Shown: positions 52,638 through 62,162 of the stretch, piece by piece
Position numbering within the stretch: the stretch's first letter is position 1
Layout of the letters: every line of letters starts with the position of its first letter
Source of the DNA: Arenimonas daejeonensis
GTDB taxonomy: Bacteria; Pseudomonadota; Gammaproteobacteria; Xanthomonadales; Xanthomonadaceae
DNA length: 64,000 nt
Assembly (NCBI RefSeq): GCF_007993735.1
Contig: NZ_CP042453.1
Coordinates: 682,001 to 746,000 of the forward strand
Reading direction: 5' to 3'
Notes under the pieces: model-generated
What the model saw: the letters and a program-made list of their open reading frames with translations, nothing else
Told to the model about the DNA's origin: nothing
The model's database searches: none
Made by a program: the position numbers and the translations under genes

Positions 52638-53969
52638 ATGACGCCACGCGACACCATCGCCGCCATCGCCACAGCCGCGGGAGCCGCTGGCGTCGGCATT
52701 GTGCGCCTGAGCGGACCGGGGTGCCGGATCATCGCCGCCACCCTGCTCGGCCGCCCGGCCCTGCCGCGGCACGCGCATTACGCCCGCTTCCGCGACGGCG
52801 ACGGCGAGCTGATAGACGACGGCCTGCTGATCCATTTCCCGGCGCCCCATTCCTACACCGGCGAAGACGTGCTCGAACTGCAGGGCCACGGCAGCCCGGT
52901 GCTGCTGGCGCGACTGCTGCGCCGTTGCCTCGAGCTCGGCGCCCGCGGCGCCCGGCCCGGCGAATTCACCGAGCGCGCATTATGGAAGGACGCCTGGACC
53001 TGGCCCAGGCCGAGGCCGTGGCCGACCTCGTCGCCGCCGGCAGCGAGGCGGCGGCGCGTGCGGCGCGGCGTTCGCTGGAGGGTGAATTCTCGAAAAAGGT
53101 GGAGCAGGTGGTCGAAGGGCTCACCGGCCTGCGCGTGTGGATCGAGGCCGCGCTCGATTTCCCGGACGAGGAGGTCGATTTCCTGGCCGCCCCGGAACTG
53201 CAGCAGCGCCTGCAGGCCGTCGCCGCCGACCTGGCCGCGCTGCGCGCCGCCGCCGAGCGTGGCAAACGCCTGGTGGACGGCCTGCACGTGGTGATCGCCG
53301 GCGCACCAAACGCCGGCAAGTCATCCCTGCTCAATGCGCTGGCGGGCGAAGAGCGCGCCATCGTCACCGAGATCGCCGGCACCACCCGCGACCTGCTGCG
53401 CGAACGCATCGTCGTGGACGGCATCGAACTCACGCTGGTGGACACCGCCGGCCTGCGCGAAACGCCCGAACGGGTGGAGCAGGAAGGCATCCGCCGCGCC
53501 CGCGCCGAACTCGAACGCGCCGACCTGGTGCTGGCCGTGCTCGACGACAGCGCCGGAGCCGGCGCGCCGCTGGCCCTGCCGCCCGGCCGGCCGGTGCTTT
53601 GGCTGCACAACAAGTGCGACCTCAGCGGCCACGCCGCAGCCGCGGAAACCCGGGTCGATGGCCGGCACCTGTGGCTGTCCGCACAGACCGGCGAGGGTCT
53701 GGACGCGCTGCAGCGTGCGTTGCACGACGCCGCGGGCCAGGGCGAGGGTGCCGAGGGCGCGTTCAGTGCCCGGGCCCGCCACCTGGAGGCGCTGGATCGC
53801 GCCGCCGGCTGGCTCGAACGTGCCGCCACCCAGCTGCACCACGGTGCCGGTGAACTGGCGGCCGAGGAACTGCGCCAGGCCCAGGGAGGCGCTGGGCGAA
53901 ATCACCGGGCGGGTGGACGCCGATGCGCTGTTGGGGCGCATATTCAGCGACTTCTGCATCGGCAAGTAG
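52638..53969 (+). CDS. mnmE: tRNA modification GTPase MnmE
   Basis: MnmE, with MnmG, modifies the wobble uridine of certain tRNAs. The N-terminal formyl-tetrahydrofolate domain, the GTPase motifs [19 protein letters not shown] and DTAGLRE, and the C-terminal FCIGK, which contributes the catalytic cysteine, are all present. Frame breaks occur near 52977 (C missing, ATTCATGG read as ATTATGG) and 53884 (extra G after CCAGG). Corrected length is about 443 residues. It closes the conserved rpmH-rnpA-yidC-mnmE run. Confidence 0.95.
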
Positions 53970-54098
53970 CGGCCGGGGCCTTGAAAACGGGCAAATCTGT
54001 GCGCCACGTCGCGCTCGGGAACGTTGCCGCCTTGACAAACCGGCCAAAGTCTTATGTGCTGAAGGTCATGTTTCGTTCATCTGTTTCAGGGGAAAGCC

Positions 54099-55094
54099 AT
54101 GACCGCTCCGATCTCCTCGTCCTCCAGCGCCCTGCGCTGGGGCATCGCCTTGGCCTTGGGCCTGACGCTGGCCGCCTGCTCCAAGGACGAGCCGGCCGCG
54201 CCCGACGCTGAGCAGGCCGCCGCGCCCGCCCAGCCCGCCGGGCCCACCGCCGAGGAGATCGCTGCGCAGGAGGCCGCCCAGGCCGCCCAGGCGGCCGTTG
54301 CCGCCCTGAGCCCCGAGGAACTGCGCAGCCGCGGCAGCCAGGCCCTGCGCGAACAGCGCCTGTACGCCCCGGCCGGCGACAACGCCATGGAGTACTACCT
54401 GGCCCTGCGCGCGAAGAGCGACAAGCCGGACGCCTCGGCCGAAAGCGCCCTGATCGACCTGATGCCCTACGCCATCATCGCCGCCGAACAGGCCATCGGC
54501 CGCGAGGACTTCACCGAAGCCGAACGCCTGCGCGCCCTGATCGAGAAGACCGACGCCCAGGCGCCGGCCCTGCCGCGCATCACCGACTCCATCGCCAAGG
54601 GCCAGGCCGGCGTCGCCGACCGCGCCGCGCAGGAACTCGCGCGCGAAGAGCAGCGGGCACGTGAAGCCGAAGCCGCCGCCCAGCGCGCTGCCGCCGAAGC
54701 CGCCGCTGCGGCCGCCGCGGCCGCAGCGGCGCCGACCACGCCGACGCCCGCCCCGACGCCGGCACCCGCGCCGGAACCGGTGGCGCCGCCGCCGCAGCCC
54801 GTGACCCCGCCGCCGGCCGCCACGCCGCCGCCGGTCGCCCGCGCCAGCACCCCGGTCGGCGTGCGCACGCCGCAGCCGGCCTACCCGCGCGATGCCATCC
54901 GCGCCGGCATCACCGGCGAAGTGACCGTCGAGATCAGCGTCGCCGCCGACGGCAGCGTCACCGACGTGCGCGTGGTCCGCGCCCAGCCGCGCGGCCAGTT
55001 CGAGCGTGGCGTCGTCAGCACCGTCCGTGGCTGGCAGTTCGAACCCATGGACGGCCCCGCGACCGTCACGCGCACCTTCACCTTCCGCCCGTAA
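54099..55094 (+). CDS. Lipid-anchored protein with TonB C-terminal domain
   Basis: The 331-residue protein has a lipoprotein signal peptide (LAAC lipobox near residue 27), an alanine-rich helical region with likely coiled coil (REEQRAREAEAAAQRAAAEA), a proline-rich linker of PAP and PPP repeats, and a C-terminal TonB-type domain (PQPAYPRDAIRAGITGEVTV...VRGWQFEP). Classical TonB is anchored by a membrane helix, not a lipid. It may act as a periplasmic partner in a Ton-like system, or the domain may serve a different binding role. It is intact and is followed by a strong terminator. Confidence 0.85.
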   Translation: MTAPISSSSSALRWGIALALGLTLAACSKDEPAAPDAEQAAAPAQPAGPTAEEIAAQEAAQAAQAAVAALSPEELRSRGSQALREQRLYAPAGDNAMEYYLALRAKSDKPDASAESALIDLMPYAIIAAEQAIGREDFTEAERLRALIEKTDAQAPALPRITDSIAKGQAGVADRAAQELAREEQRAREAEAAAQRAAAEAAAAAAAAAAAPTTPTPAPTPAPAPEPVAPPPQPVTPPPAATPPPVARASTPVGVRTPQPAYPRDAIRAGITGEVTVEISVAADGSVTDVRVVRAQPRGQFERGVVSTVRGWQFEPMDGPATVTRTFTFRP

Positions 55095-55111
55095 GCGGAA
55101 AAACGACGCGC

Positions 55112-55144
55112 AAAAAAAGGCCCGGCAATGCCGGGCCTTTTTTT
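55112..55144. terminator. Bidirectional intrinsic terminator
   Basis: GGCCCGGC and GCCGGGCC form a perfect 8-bp stem over an AAT loop, flanked by an A-run (55112-55118) and a T-run (55138-55144). It can end both the TonB-C lipoprotein transcript and the convergent natB transcript. Confidence 0.92.
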
Positions 55145-55186
55145 GTTCCCACGACCCGGCCCGCAACGGGCCGGGCCTTGCCGGTG

Positions 55187-56357
55187 TCAGGCCGACACCG
55201 CCAGCTGCTCGCGGTGGTAGATGCGCACCGCCACCCACACCAGTGCTGCCGCCAGCACCAGGCTGGCGCCGAAGCTCAGCGCGAACCGCAGCAGTTCCAC
55301 CACTTCGCCACGCGCCAGCTCCATGATCAGCACGTTCTGCGACAGCAGCGGCACCGCCGCCATCCACATCTCGGCCTTCATCGGATTGATCATCAGGATC
55401 ACCGACGGCAGCATCGGCAGCAGCATCAGCAGCGACAGGTAGGTCTGCGCCTCGCGGTAGGACTTGGCGTAGGCCGCCACGATCGTCTGCAGCGCCGCGA
55501 ACACCATCACCAGCGGCACCATCAGCAGGCCCGAACGCAGGATCAGTCCGCTGCCGAACTCGATCTTCATGCCCAGCCGGTCGAGCGGGATGTACTGGAA
55601 CGCGATCGCGAACGCGACCAGGCTCAGCATCATGCTCACCATCGCGAAGCCGAAGGTCGCGCCCAGCTTGCCCAGCACGATCTGCGCACGCGTGGCCGGG
55701 TTGGCCAGCAGCGGCTCCAGCGACTGCCGCTCGCGTTCGCCGGCGGTGGTGTCGATCGCCAGGTACATGCCGCCCAGGAAGGCGCCCAGCACCAGCAGGT
55801 AGGGCAGGAAGCTCAGCAGCTGGCCGGCGCGCTGCTGGGTGCTGGCCACGTCGCGGAGGCGACCACCACCGGCGAAACCACCGCCGGATGCAGGCCGCGC
55901 GCCGCGACCCGCAGCGCCGCCTGGGTACGGGCGTAACCTTCGAGCAGGCCGGTGATGCGCGCCACCGGCGCCCGGCCGTCCTGGTCGGAGCTGTCGAACT
56001 GCAGCACCACCTGCGCGGTCTCGCCCTTGCGCCAGTGCTCGGGGTAGTCGGCGGGAATGACCAGCACCGCGCGGGCGTCGCGGCCGCGGATCGCCGCGTC
56101 GACGTCCGCCGGGGCCGGCTTCACCACCACGCTCTGGCGTTCCAGCCAGGCGACCAGGTTGGGCGCGTGTTCGGCGCCGACCACCGGCAGCTCCAGCGGC
56201 TTCTCGGCGCTGTCGAGCTGCTTGGTGATGATGAAGCCCATCATGATCGCGAAGAAGATCGGGCCCAGCAGCGGCCCCATCACCAGCGCGTTGACGACGG
56301 TCTTGCGGTCACGCAGGTTCTCGGTGACTTCCTTGAGGAAAACAGTCCAGGCCGCGT

Positions 56358-56361
<4 letters not shown>
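55187..56361 (-). CDS. natB: ABC-2 type permease (NatB-like)
   Basis: The protein of about 391 residues has an N-terminal helix, a large extracytoplasmic domain and five C-terminal helices (FLPYLLVLGAFLGGMYLAID, LSLLMLLPMLPSVILMINP and others), as in NatB/YhaP-type exporters. ERERQSLEPLLANPATRAQI is a family signature. A base is missing near 55857 (GCCTCCGCGAC), which splits the gene. It overlaps natA by 4 bp. The related B. subtilis NatAB system exports Na+; the substrate here is not known. Confidence 0.87.
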
Positions 56362-57088
<727 letters not shown>

Positions 57089-57092
<4 letters not shown>

Positions 57093-58546
57093 GGCTCGGC
57101 TCCGTTGTAGTTGATGAAGAAGGGCGACGCGTCCAGCACGTCCAGGCAGGACGCATCCAGCCCCTTGGGGTCGAGCTTGTCCACGAACTCCGCCGCCAGC
57201 CGCGGCATGCAGCCGCGCGGCAGCAGGATGTGGCCCTGGCCCTTGCCGACCAGGTGGCGCGCGTTCGTCAGCGACGCCAGTACCTGGTCGCCGTAACGCG
57301 GCGGCGTCACCGGATCGAACTCGCCCGAGAGCAGCAGCACCGGCACATCGGTCTTCAGCGGCTGGTTGAAGTCCTTCGACACCGGGCCTTTCGGCCATAC
57401 CGCGCACTGGTTGATGGTGACGCCCACCAGCGCGTTGCCGAGGATCAGGTCCTCGTCCTCGTCGCGGTTGCCCAGGCGTGCGGCGTCTTCGGCGCAGATC
57501 ACCGACAGCTGCATGCCGTGGTTGATCATGCCGGTCAGCGAGTCATAGATCAGCGTCGCCTGCGCCACCAGCGACTGTGGCCGGCCCTTGATCGCCTCGT
57601 CGATCACCAGCGGCAGCAGCGCCGCGGTTTCGGGGCTGTAGGCCAACATCCGGGCGATGGTGACCACCGCCGCCTCGTCGAGCTTGAGCTCACGCGCGCC
57701 GTTGCCCAGCGGATCGCGCATCGCCACCGGCAGCGGCGCGGCGCGGGCCTGGTCGCGCAGCGTGTACAGGCTGCGGTAGGGGTCGCCGAAGGCCGCGGCG
57801 CAGGCAGGTTGGTCGGCGCAGCGGGCCAGGATGGCCTTCAGCGTCGTCTCCAGGTTGATGCTGTGCTCGCTGCCCAGCGCCAGCTCGGGCGGCACCACGC
57901 CGTCGAGCAGGATGCTGCGCACCGCGTCGGGATGCAGGCGCGCATATTCCTGCGCCATGCGGGTGCCGTAGGAGCCACCGTAGAGGTTGAGCTTCGGCGC
58001 GCCGATCGCCTGGCGCAGCGCTTCGATGTCGCCGGCGGCGACCGTGGTCGTGTACATCGCCACATCGGCATCGAAGGAGGCCAGGCAGTCGCTCGCCAGC
58101 TTCGTCTGCACGGCCGGATCGGTGGCCAGGGATTCGGCCATCTCTCCCGGGAACTCGCAGGCCAGGCGATGCGATCCGCCGGTGCCGCGCTGGTCCACGA
58201 AGATCAGGTGGCGCTTGTCGCGCATCCGGGCGAAGGCACCGGCCATCTGCGCGTAACTCTCCGTGGCCGACTGGCCGGGGCCGCCCGCGAAGTAGATCAC
58301 CGGGTCGGGCTCGGGTTCGGCGGCGCGCGCCGCCACCAGGCCGACCTTCAGCGAGAGCTTGCGGCCGTCGGGTTTGCCCGGGTCCTCGGGCACCTCCAGC
58401 GTTGCGCATTCGGCGCGCGTGGTGGCGCCCGTGCCGGGCTGAGACAGTTCGCAGGGCGTGAATTCAAGGCTGCCCAGGGTGGTCGCGGCGGCGGGCGCGG
58501 AGGCCAGCACGGACGCGAGGGCTAGTGGCAACAACAGCGGTTTCAT
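57089..58546 (-). CDS. Secreted alpha/beta hydrolase, TAP-like peptidase family
   Basis: The 485-residue protein has a signal peptide and an alpha/beta hydrolase fold of the tripeptidyl-aminopeptidase type. It has nucleophile Ser in NLYGGSYGTRMAQEY, the oxyanion region YFAGGPGQSATESY and RGTGGSHRLAC, acid Asp in LLLSGEFDPVTPPRYG and His in KGQGHILLPRGC. It is probably periplasmic and cuts short peptides or related esters. It is the first gene of an operon with natA and natB, joined by 4-bp overlaps, which suggests that the exporter and enzyme act on linked substrates. Confidence 0.9.
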
Positions 58547-58648
58547 GGCATCCCCATGTCTGGGCCGGATCGGCCGTCAGAATGACAGACGATGGGGAGG
58601 CCGAAACGTGACAGGCCGGACGATCCGGGCCGGCCGCCGCTGCGTGGA

Positions 58649-59401
58649 CTACTTGCTGCTGACGTACTTCTCGCGCCGGATGTGCGGCACCGGCAGCCCG
58701 GCCGTCTTCAGCGCCTCGAAGCAGGCATCGACCATGTTCGGGTTGCCGCACAGGTAGGCGATGTCGCCTTCGGCATTGGGCGCGAATTCGGCCAGCACGT
58801 CCTGCACATAACCCTTGCGCACGTCGGGGTGTGCGTTTTCCGGCAGCTCGCGGCTGAAGCAGGGCACGAAGCGGAAATTTGGATGGCCCTCGGCGAAGGC
58901 GGTGAAGTCCTCGCCGTACAGCAGCTCGGCCGGCGTGCGGCAGCCGAACAGCAGCACGACCTCGATGCCACGCTCCTGCATCAATTCATGCAGGCGCGGC
59001 AGCATCGCGCGGTAGGGCGTGACGCCGGTGCCGGTGCCGATCAGCAGGTAGCGCTTGTTGGCATCGGCCGGCATCAGGCAGAAACGGCCGTAAGGGCCGC
59101 TGGCCTGGATCTGCTGGCCTTCGTCCAGGGCCTCGAACAGCGCGGTGGCGGCGCCGCCGGCGACGTAGCTGACCGCGATTTCGACGGTTTCGCCCGGGCC
59201 CAGCGCATGGTCGTGCATGGTGGCCAGGGAATAGCTGCGTTTGGTCGGGGTGCCGTCGGGATAGGTGAAGTGCACCTGCACGAACTGCCCCGGGATGAAG
59301 TCCAGCGGCAAGCCGTCGTCACGGGCGAAGGCGAGGTGGCGCACGGTCGGCGCGAGCATGCGGCTGCCAACCAGGCGGAGGGGGAAATGCACGATGGCCA
59401 A
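58649..59401 (-). CDS. Ferredoxin/flavodoxin-NADP reductase-like protein
   Basis: The product of about 250 residues has the FAD-binding motif KRSYSLATMHD (RxYS), the NADP-binding GTGTGVTPYRAML and the C-terminal CGNPNMVDACFEAL with the conserved Cys-Gly. The family moves electrons between NADPH and ferredoxin or flavodoxin. A TTG at 59401 behind GGAG gives MAIVHFPLRL and seems best; a GTG at 59428 is an alternative. The 3' end MREKYVSSK-like is typical. Confidence 0.9.
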   Translation of the reverse strand: MAIVHFPLRLVGSRMLAPTVRHLAFARDDGLPLDFIPGQFVQVHFTYPDGTPTKRSYSLATMHDHALGPGETVEIAVSYVAGGAATALFEALDEGQQIQASGPYGRFCLMPADANKRYLLIGTGTGVTPYRAMLPRLHELMQERGIEVVLLFGCRTPAELLYGEDFTAFAEGHPNFRFVPCFSRELPENAHPDVRKGYVQDVLAEFAPNAEGDIAYLCGNPNMVDACFEALKTAGLPVPHIRREKYVSSK

Positions 59402-59468
59402 GCGGGGAACTCCGGAATTGGGAAACACTGTACCGCCGCGGTTCCGGGGTCCGGGGCGGCCAGGCGCC

Positions 59469-59474
59469 TATAAT
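59469..59474 (+). promoter_or_regulatory. Consensus -10 element before the ABC exporter genes
   Basis: TATAAT lies 49 bp before the ATPase start codon. No good -35 is visible at the expected distance, so the promoter is only tentatively assigned. Confidence 0.5.
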
Positions 59475-59522
59475 AAGCCCCCGCAGACCTCCGGCGCAGC
59501 GCCGGCGTGGTCCAGGAGCCCC

Positions 59523-60455
59523 ATGCAGACCCATCCCGCGCTGGAGGTCACCGACCTCCGCAAGACCTACGCCACCGGCGTCGAGGCCCTCAAGGGTATT
59601 TCCCTGTCGGTCGCGCCCGGCGACTTCTACGCCCTGCTCGGCCCCAACGGGGCCGGCAAGTCGACCCTGATCGGCATCGTCAGTTCGCTGGTGAACAAGA
59701 GCTCCGGCGACGTGAAGGTGTTCGGCATCGACCTGCACGCCAACCGTTCCGAGGCCATGCGTCAGGTCGGGCTGGTGCCGCAGGAGATCAACTTCAACAT
59801 GTTCGAACAGCCCTTCGACATCTGCGTGAACTACGCCGGTTTCTACGGCATCCCGCGCGCGGAAGCCGAGCAGCGTGCCGAAGAGGAACTGAAGAAGGCG
59901 CAGCTGTGGGAAAAGGCGCGCACCATGTCGCGCACGCTCTCGGGCGGCATGAAGCGCCGGTTGATGATCGCCCGCGCGATGATGACCCGGCCGCGCCTGC
60001 TGATCCTGGATGAACCGACCGCCGGCGTGGACATCGAGATCCGCCGCGGCATGTGGAAGACGCTGAAGGAAGTGAACGCCGCCGGCACCACCGTCATCCT
60101 CACCACCCACTACCTGGAGGAGGCGGAGAACCTGTGCCGCAACCTCGCCATCATCGACCGCGGCCGCATCATCGAACAGGGCCCGATGCGCGCGTTGCTG
60201 GCCAAACTCGACGTCGAGGGCTTCCTGCTCGACATCGACGGCGAACTGCCGGCCGTTTTGCCCGTCATTCCCGGCGCAACCCTGATGGCCGAGGACGACC
60301 ACACCCTGGACGTGGAGATGCCGCGCGAGATGGACCTCAATCGCGTGTTCGCGGCGCTGGGCGAGGCGGGCATCCGCGTGCGTTCGATGCGCACCAAGTC
60401 CAACCGGCTGGAGGAGCTGTTCGTGCGGCTCACCGGCCAGCCGGAGGTGGTTTGA
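59523..60455 (+). CDS. yadG: ABC transporter ATPase (YadG-like)
   Basis: This 310-residue ATPase has Walker A GPNGAGKSTLIGIV, signature LSGGMKRRLMIARAM, Walker B RLLILDEPTAGVD and H-loop LTTHYLEEAENLC. The C-terminal 80 residues are an extra domain common in YadG-type drug/lipid exporters. The start ATG gives MQTHPALEVTDLRKTYA. Its stop overlaps the start of the permease by one base. Confidence 0.93.
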   Translation: MQTHPALEVTDLRKTYATGVEALKGISLSVAPGDFYALLGPNGAGKSTLIGIVSSLVNKSSGDVKVFGIDLHANRSEAMRQVGLVPQEINFNMFEQPFDICVNYAGFYGIPRAEAEQRAEEELKKAQLWEKARTMSRTLSGGMKRRLMIARAMMTRPRLLILDEPTAGVDIEIRRGMWKTLKEVNAAGTTVILTTHYLEEAENLCRNLAIIDRGRIIEQGPMRALLAKLDVEGFLLDIDGELPAVLPVIPGATLMAEDDHTLDVEMPREMDLNRVFAALGEAGIRVRSMRTKSNRLEELFVRLTGQPEVV

Positions 60456-61249
60456 TGAGCTCCCCCAACCTGGTCGCGATCCGGACGATCGCGCGGCGCG
60501 AAGTCAACCGCATCCTGCGCATCTGGGGCCAGACCCCGGTGCCGCCGGCGATCACGATGACGCTGTACTTCCTGATCTTCGGCAACCTGATCGGCAGCCG
60601 CATCGGCACCATGGACGGCATCACCTACATGGACTTCATCGTGCCGGGCCTGGTGATGATGGCGATCATCCAGAACGCCTACGGCAACATCAGCTCGTCC
60701 TTCTTCGGCGCCAAGTTCGGCCGCCATGTCGAGGAACTGCTGGTCAGCCCGATGCCGAACTGGGTGATCCTGGGCGGCTACGTCGCCGGCGGCGTGCTGC
60801 GCGGCCTGATGGTCGGCGCGATCGTGCTGGTGATCGCGATGTTCTTCACGCCGGTGCGCATCCCGCACCCGCTGATCACGCTGAGCACGGTGCTGCTGGG
60901 CGCGACCATCTTCTCGCTGGCCGGTTTCGTCAACGCCGTGTACGCGAAGAAGTTCGACGACATCGCCATCGTGCCCACCTTCATCCTGACCCCGCTGACC
61001 TACCTGGGCGGCGTGTTCTATTCGGTGAAGCTGCTGCCGGACTGGGCCGAGGCGGCCACGCACCTGAACCCGATCTTCTACATGGTCAACGCCTTCCGCT
61101 ACGGCCTGCTGGGCCAGAGCGACGTGTCCATGCTGATGGCCTATACGCTGATGATCGGTTTCGTGGTGGCGCTGGCCGCGCTGGGCCTGTGGCTGCTGAA
61201 AAAGGCGTCGGACTGCGCAGCTGAGAACGCTGGGCCAGCGCGCTCATAG
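60455..61249 (+). CDS. yadH: ABC-2 type permease (YadH-like)
   Basis: This 264-residue permease has six helices and the ABC-2 signature YVAGGVLRGLMVGAIVLVIA and LTPLTYLGGVFYSVKLLPDW. It forms the membrane part of the exporter with the preceding ATPase. Substrate is unknown. The frame is intact. It ends 22 bp from the convergent tatD. Confidence 0.93.
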   Translation: MSSPNLVAIRTIARREVNRILRIWGQTPVPPAITMTLYFLIFGNLIGSRIGTMDGITYMDFIVPGLVMMAIIQNAYGNISSSFFGAKFGRHVEELLVSPMPNWVILGGYVAGGVLRGLMVGAIVLVIAMFFTPVRIPHPLITLSTVLLGATIFSLAGFVNAVYAKKFDDIAIVPTFILTPLTYLGGVFYSVKLLPDWAEAATHLNPIFYMVNAFRYGLLGQSDVSMLMAYTLMIGFVVALAALGLWLLKKASDCAAENAGPARS

Positions 61250-61270
61250 GCGCGCTGCAGCAGCGCCCGG

Positions 61271-62062
61271 TCAACCGGGCAGGCGGAAGAACGCGCGTGC
61301 CGCCGCCGTGGTTGCCGCGGCGGTGACCGCCACGTCCTCGCCACGATCGCGCGCCAGCTCCTCGACGATGTGTGCCAGGTACATCGGTTCATTGCGGCGG
61401 TGCGAGGGCATCGGCCGCACCGTGCGCGGCAGCAGGTAGGGCGCGTCGGTTTCCACCATCAGCCGGTCGGCGGGGATGTCCTTGACGAATTCGCGCAGGT
61501 GCCGGCCGCGGCGTTCGTCACACAGCCAGCCGGTGATGCCGATGAAATAACCAGCATCCAGCGCCTCGAAACACTCCTCGCGGGTGCCGGTGAAACAGTG
61601 CACCACCGCCGGGCCGATGCGGCCGTCGAAGTCCTTCATGATTGCCATGAAGTCGGCATGCGCGTCGCGCTGGTGCAGGAACAGCGGTTTGCCGGTGTCC
61701 ACCGCCAGCTGCAGCTGGCGCTCGAAGGCGCGGCGCTGTGCCGGCCGCGGCGAGAAGTCGCGGTGGTAGTCCAGGCCACATTCACCCACGGCGACCACTT
61801 CCGGCAACGCCAGCAGGGCGCGCATTTCGGCATCGGCCTCGTCGGTGTATTCGATCGCATGGTGCGGATGCACGCCGGCGGTGGCGAACAACTGGCCCGG
61901 ATGCGCCCGCGCCAGTTCCAGCGCACGCACAGCGCCCTGCCGGCTGGCGCCGGTGACCACCAGCTGCGACACGCCGGCCAGGCGCGCACGTGCCAGCACG
62001 GCATCGAGGTCGTGGTCGAAACTTTCGTGGCCCAGGTTGGCGCCGATGTCGATCAGGTCCAT
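61271..62062 (-). CDS. tatD: TatD family metal-dependent DNase
   Basis: The 263-residue TIM-barrel hydrolase keeps the metal-binding motifs: IDIGANLGHESF, AGVHPHHA, VGECGLDYHRD, FLHQRDAHADF, VVHCFTGT and VETDAPYLLPR. TatD proteins are 3'-5' exonucleases acting on damaged DNA and RNA. The ATG at 62062 gives MDLIDIGANL. It is divergent from hrpB with a 100-bp spacer. Confidence 0.95.
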   Translation of the reverse strand: MDLIDIGANLGHESFDHDLDAVLARARLAGVSQLVVTGASRQGAVRALELARAHPGQLFATAGVHPHHAIEYTDEADAEMRALLALPEVVAVGECGLDYHRDFSPRPAQRRAFERQLQLAVDTGKPLFLHQRDAHADFMAIMKDFDGRIGPAVVHCFTGTREECFEALDAGYFIGITGWLCDERRGRHLREFVKDIPADRLMVETDAPYLLPRTVRPMPSHRRNEPMYLAHIVEELARDRGEDVAVTAAATTAAARAFFRLPG

Positions 62063-62162
62063 GTGCGGGGAGGCTCCGTTCCGGCCGGCGATTCTACCGG
62101 CAGCGGTCGCCGGGCGAGGCATGGCGCTCGACGCGGCGCGCCGCGCTCACTAGCCTAGCGCG

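Noticed and set aside
48586..53969. dnaA, recF, yidC and mnmE as pseudogenes or programmed-frameshift genes
   Set aside because: These are essential or near-essential. The breaks vary in sign and lie at recurrent CCWGG or TTCATGG contexts, not at slippery heptamers with downstream structures.
55176..55200. GCCGGTGTCAGGCCGACACCG at the natB 3' end as an operator
   Set aside because: The centre differs from the ACCGGT consensus and the position is at the end of a coding sequence beside a terminator, so a regulatory role is unlikely.
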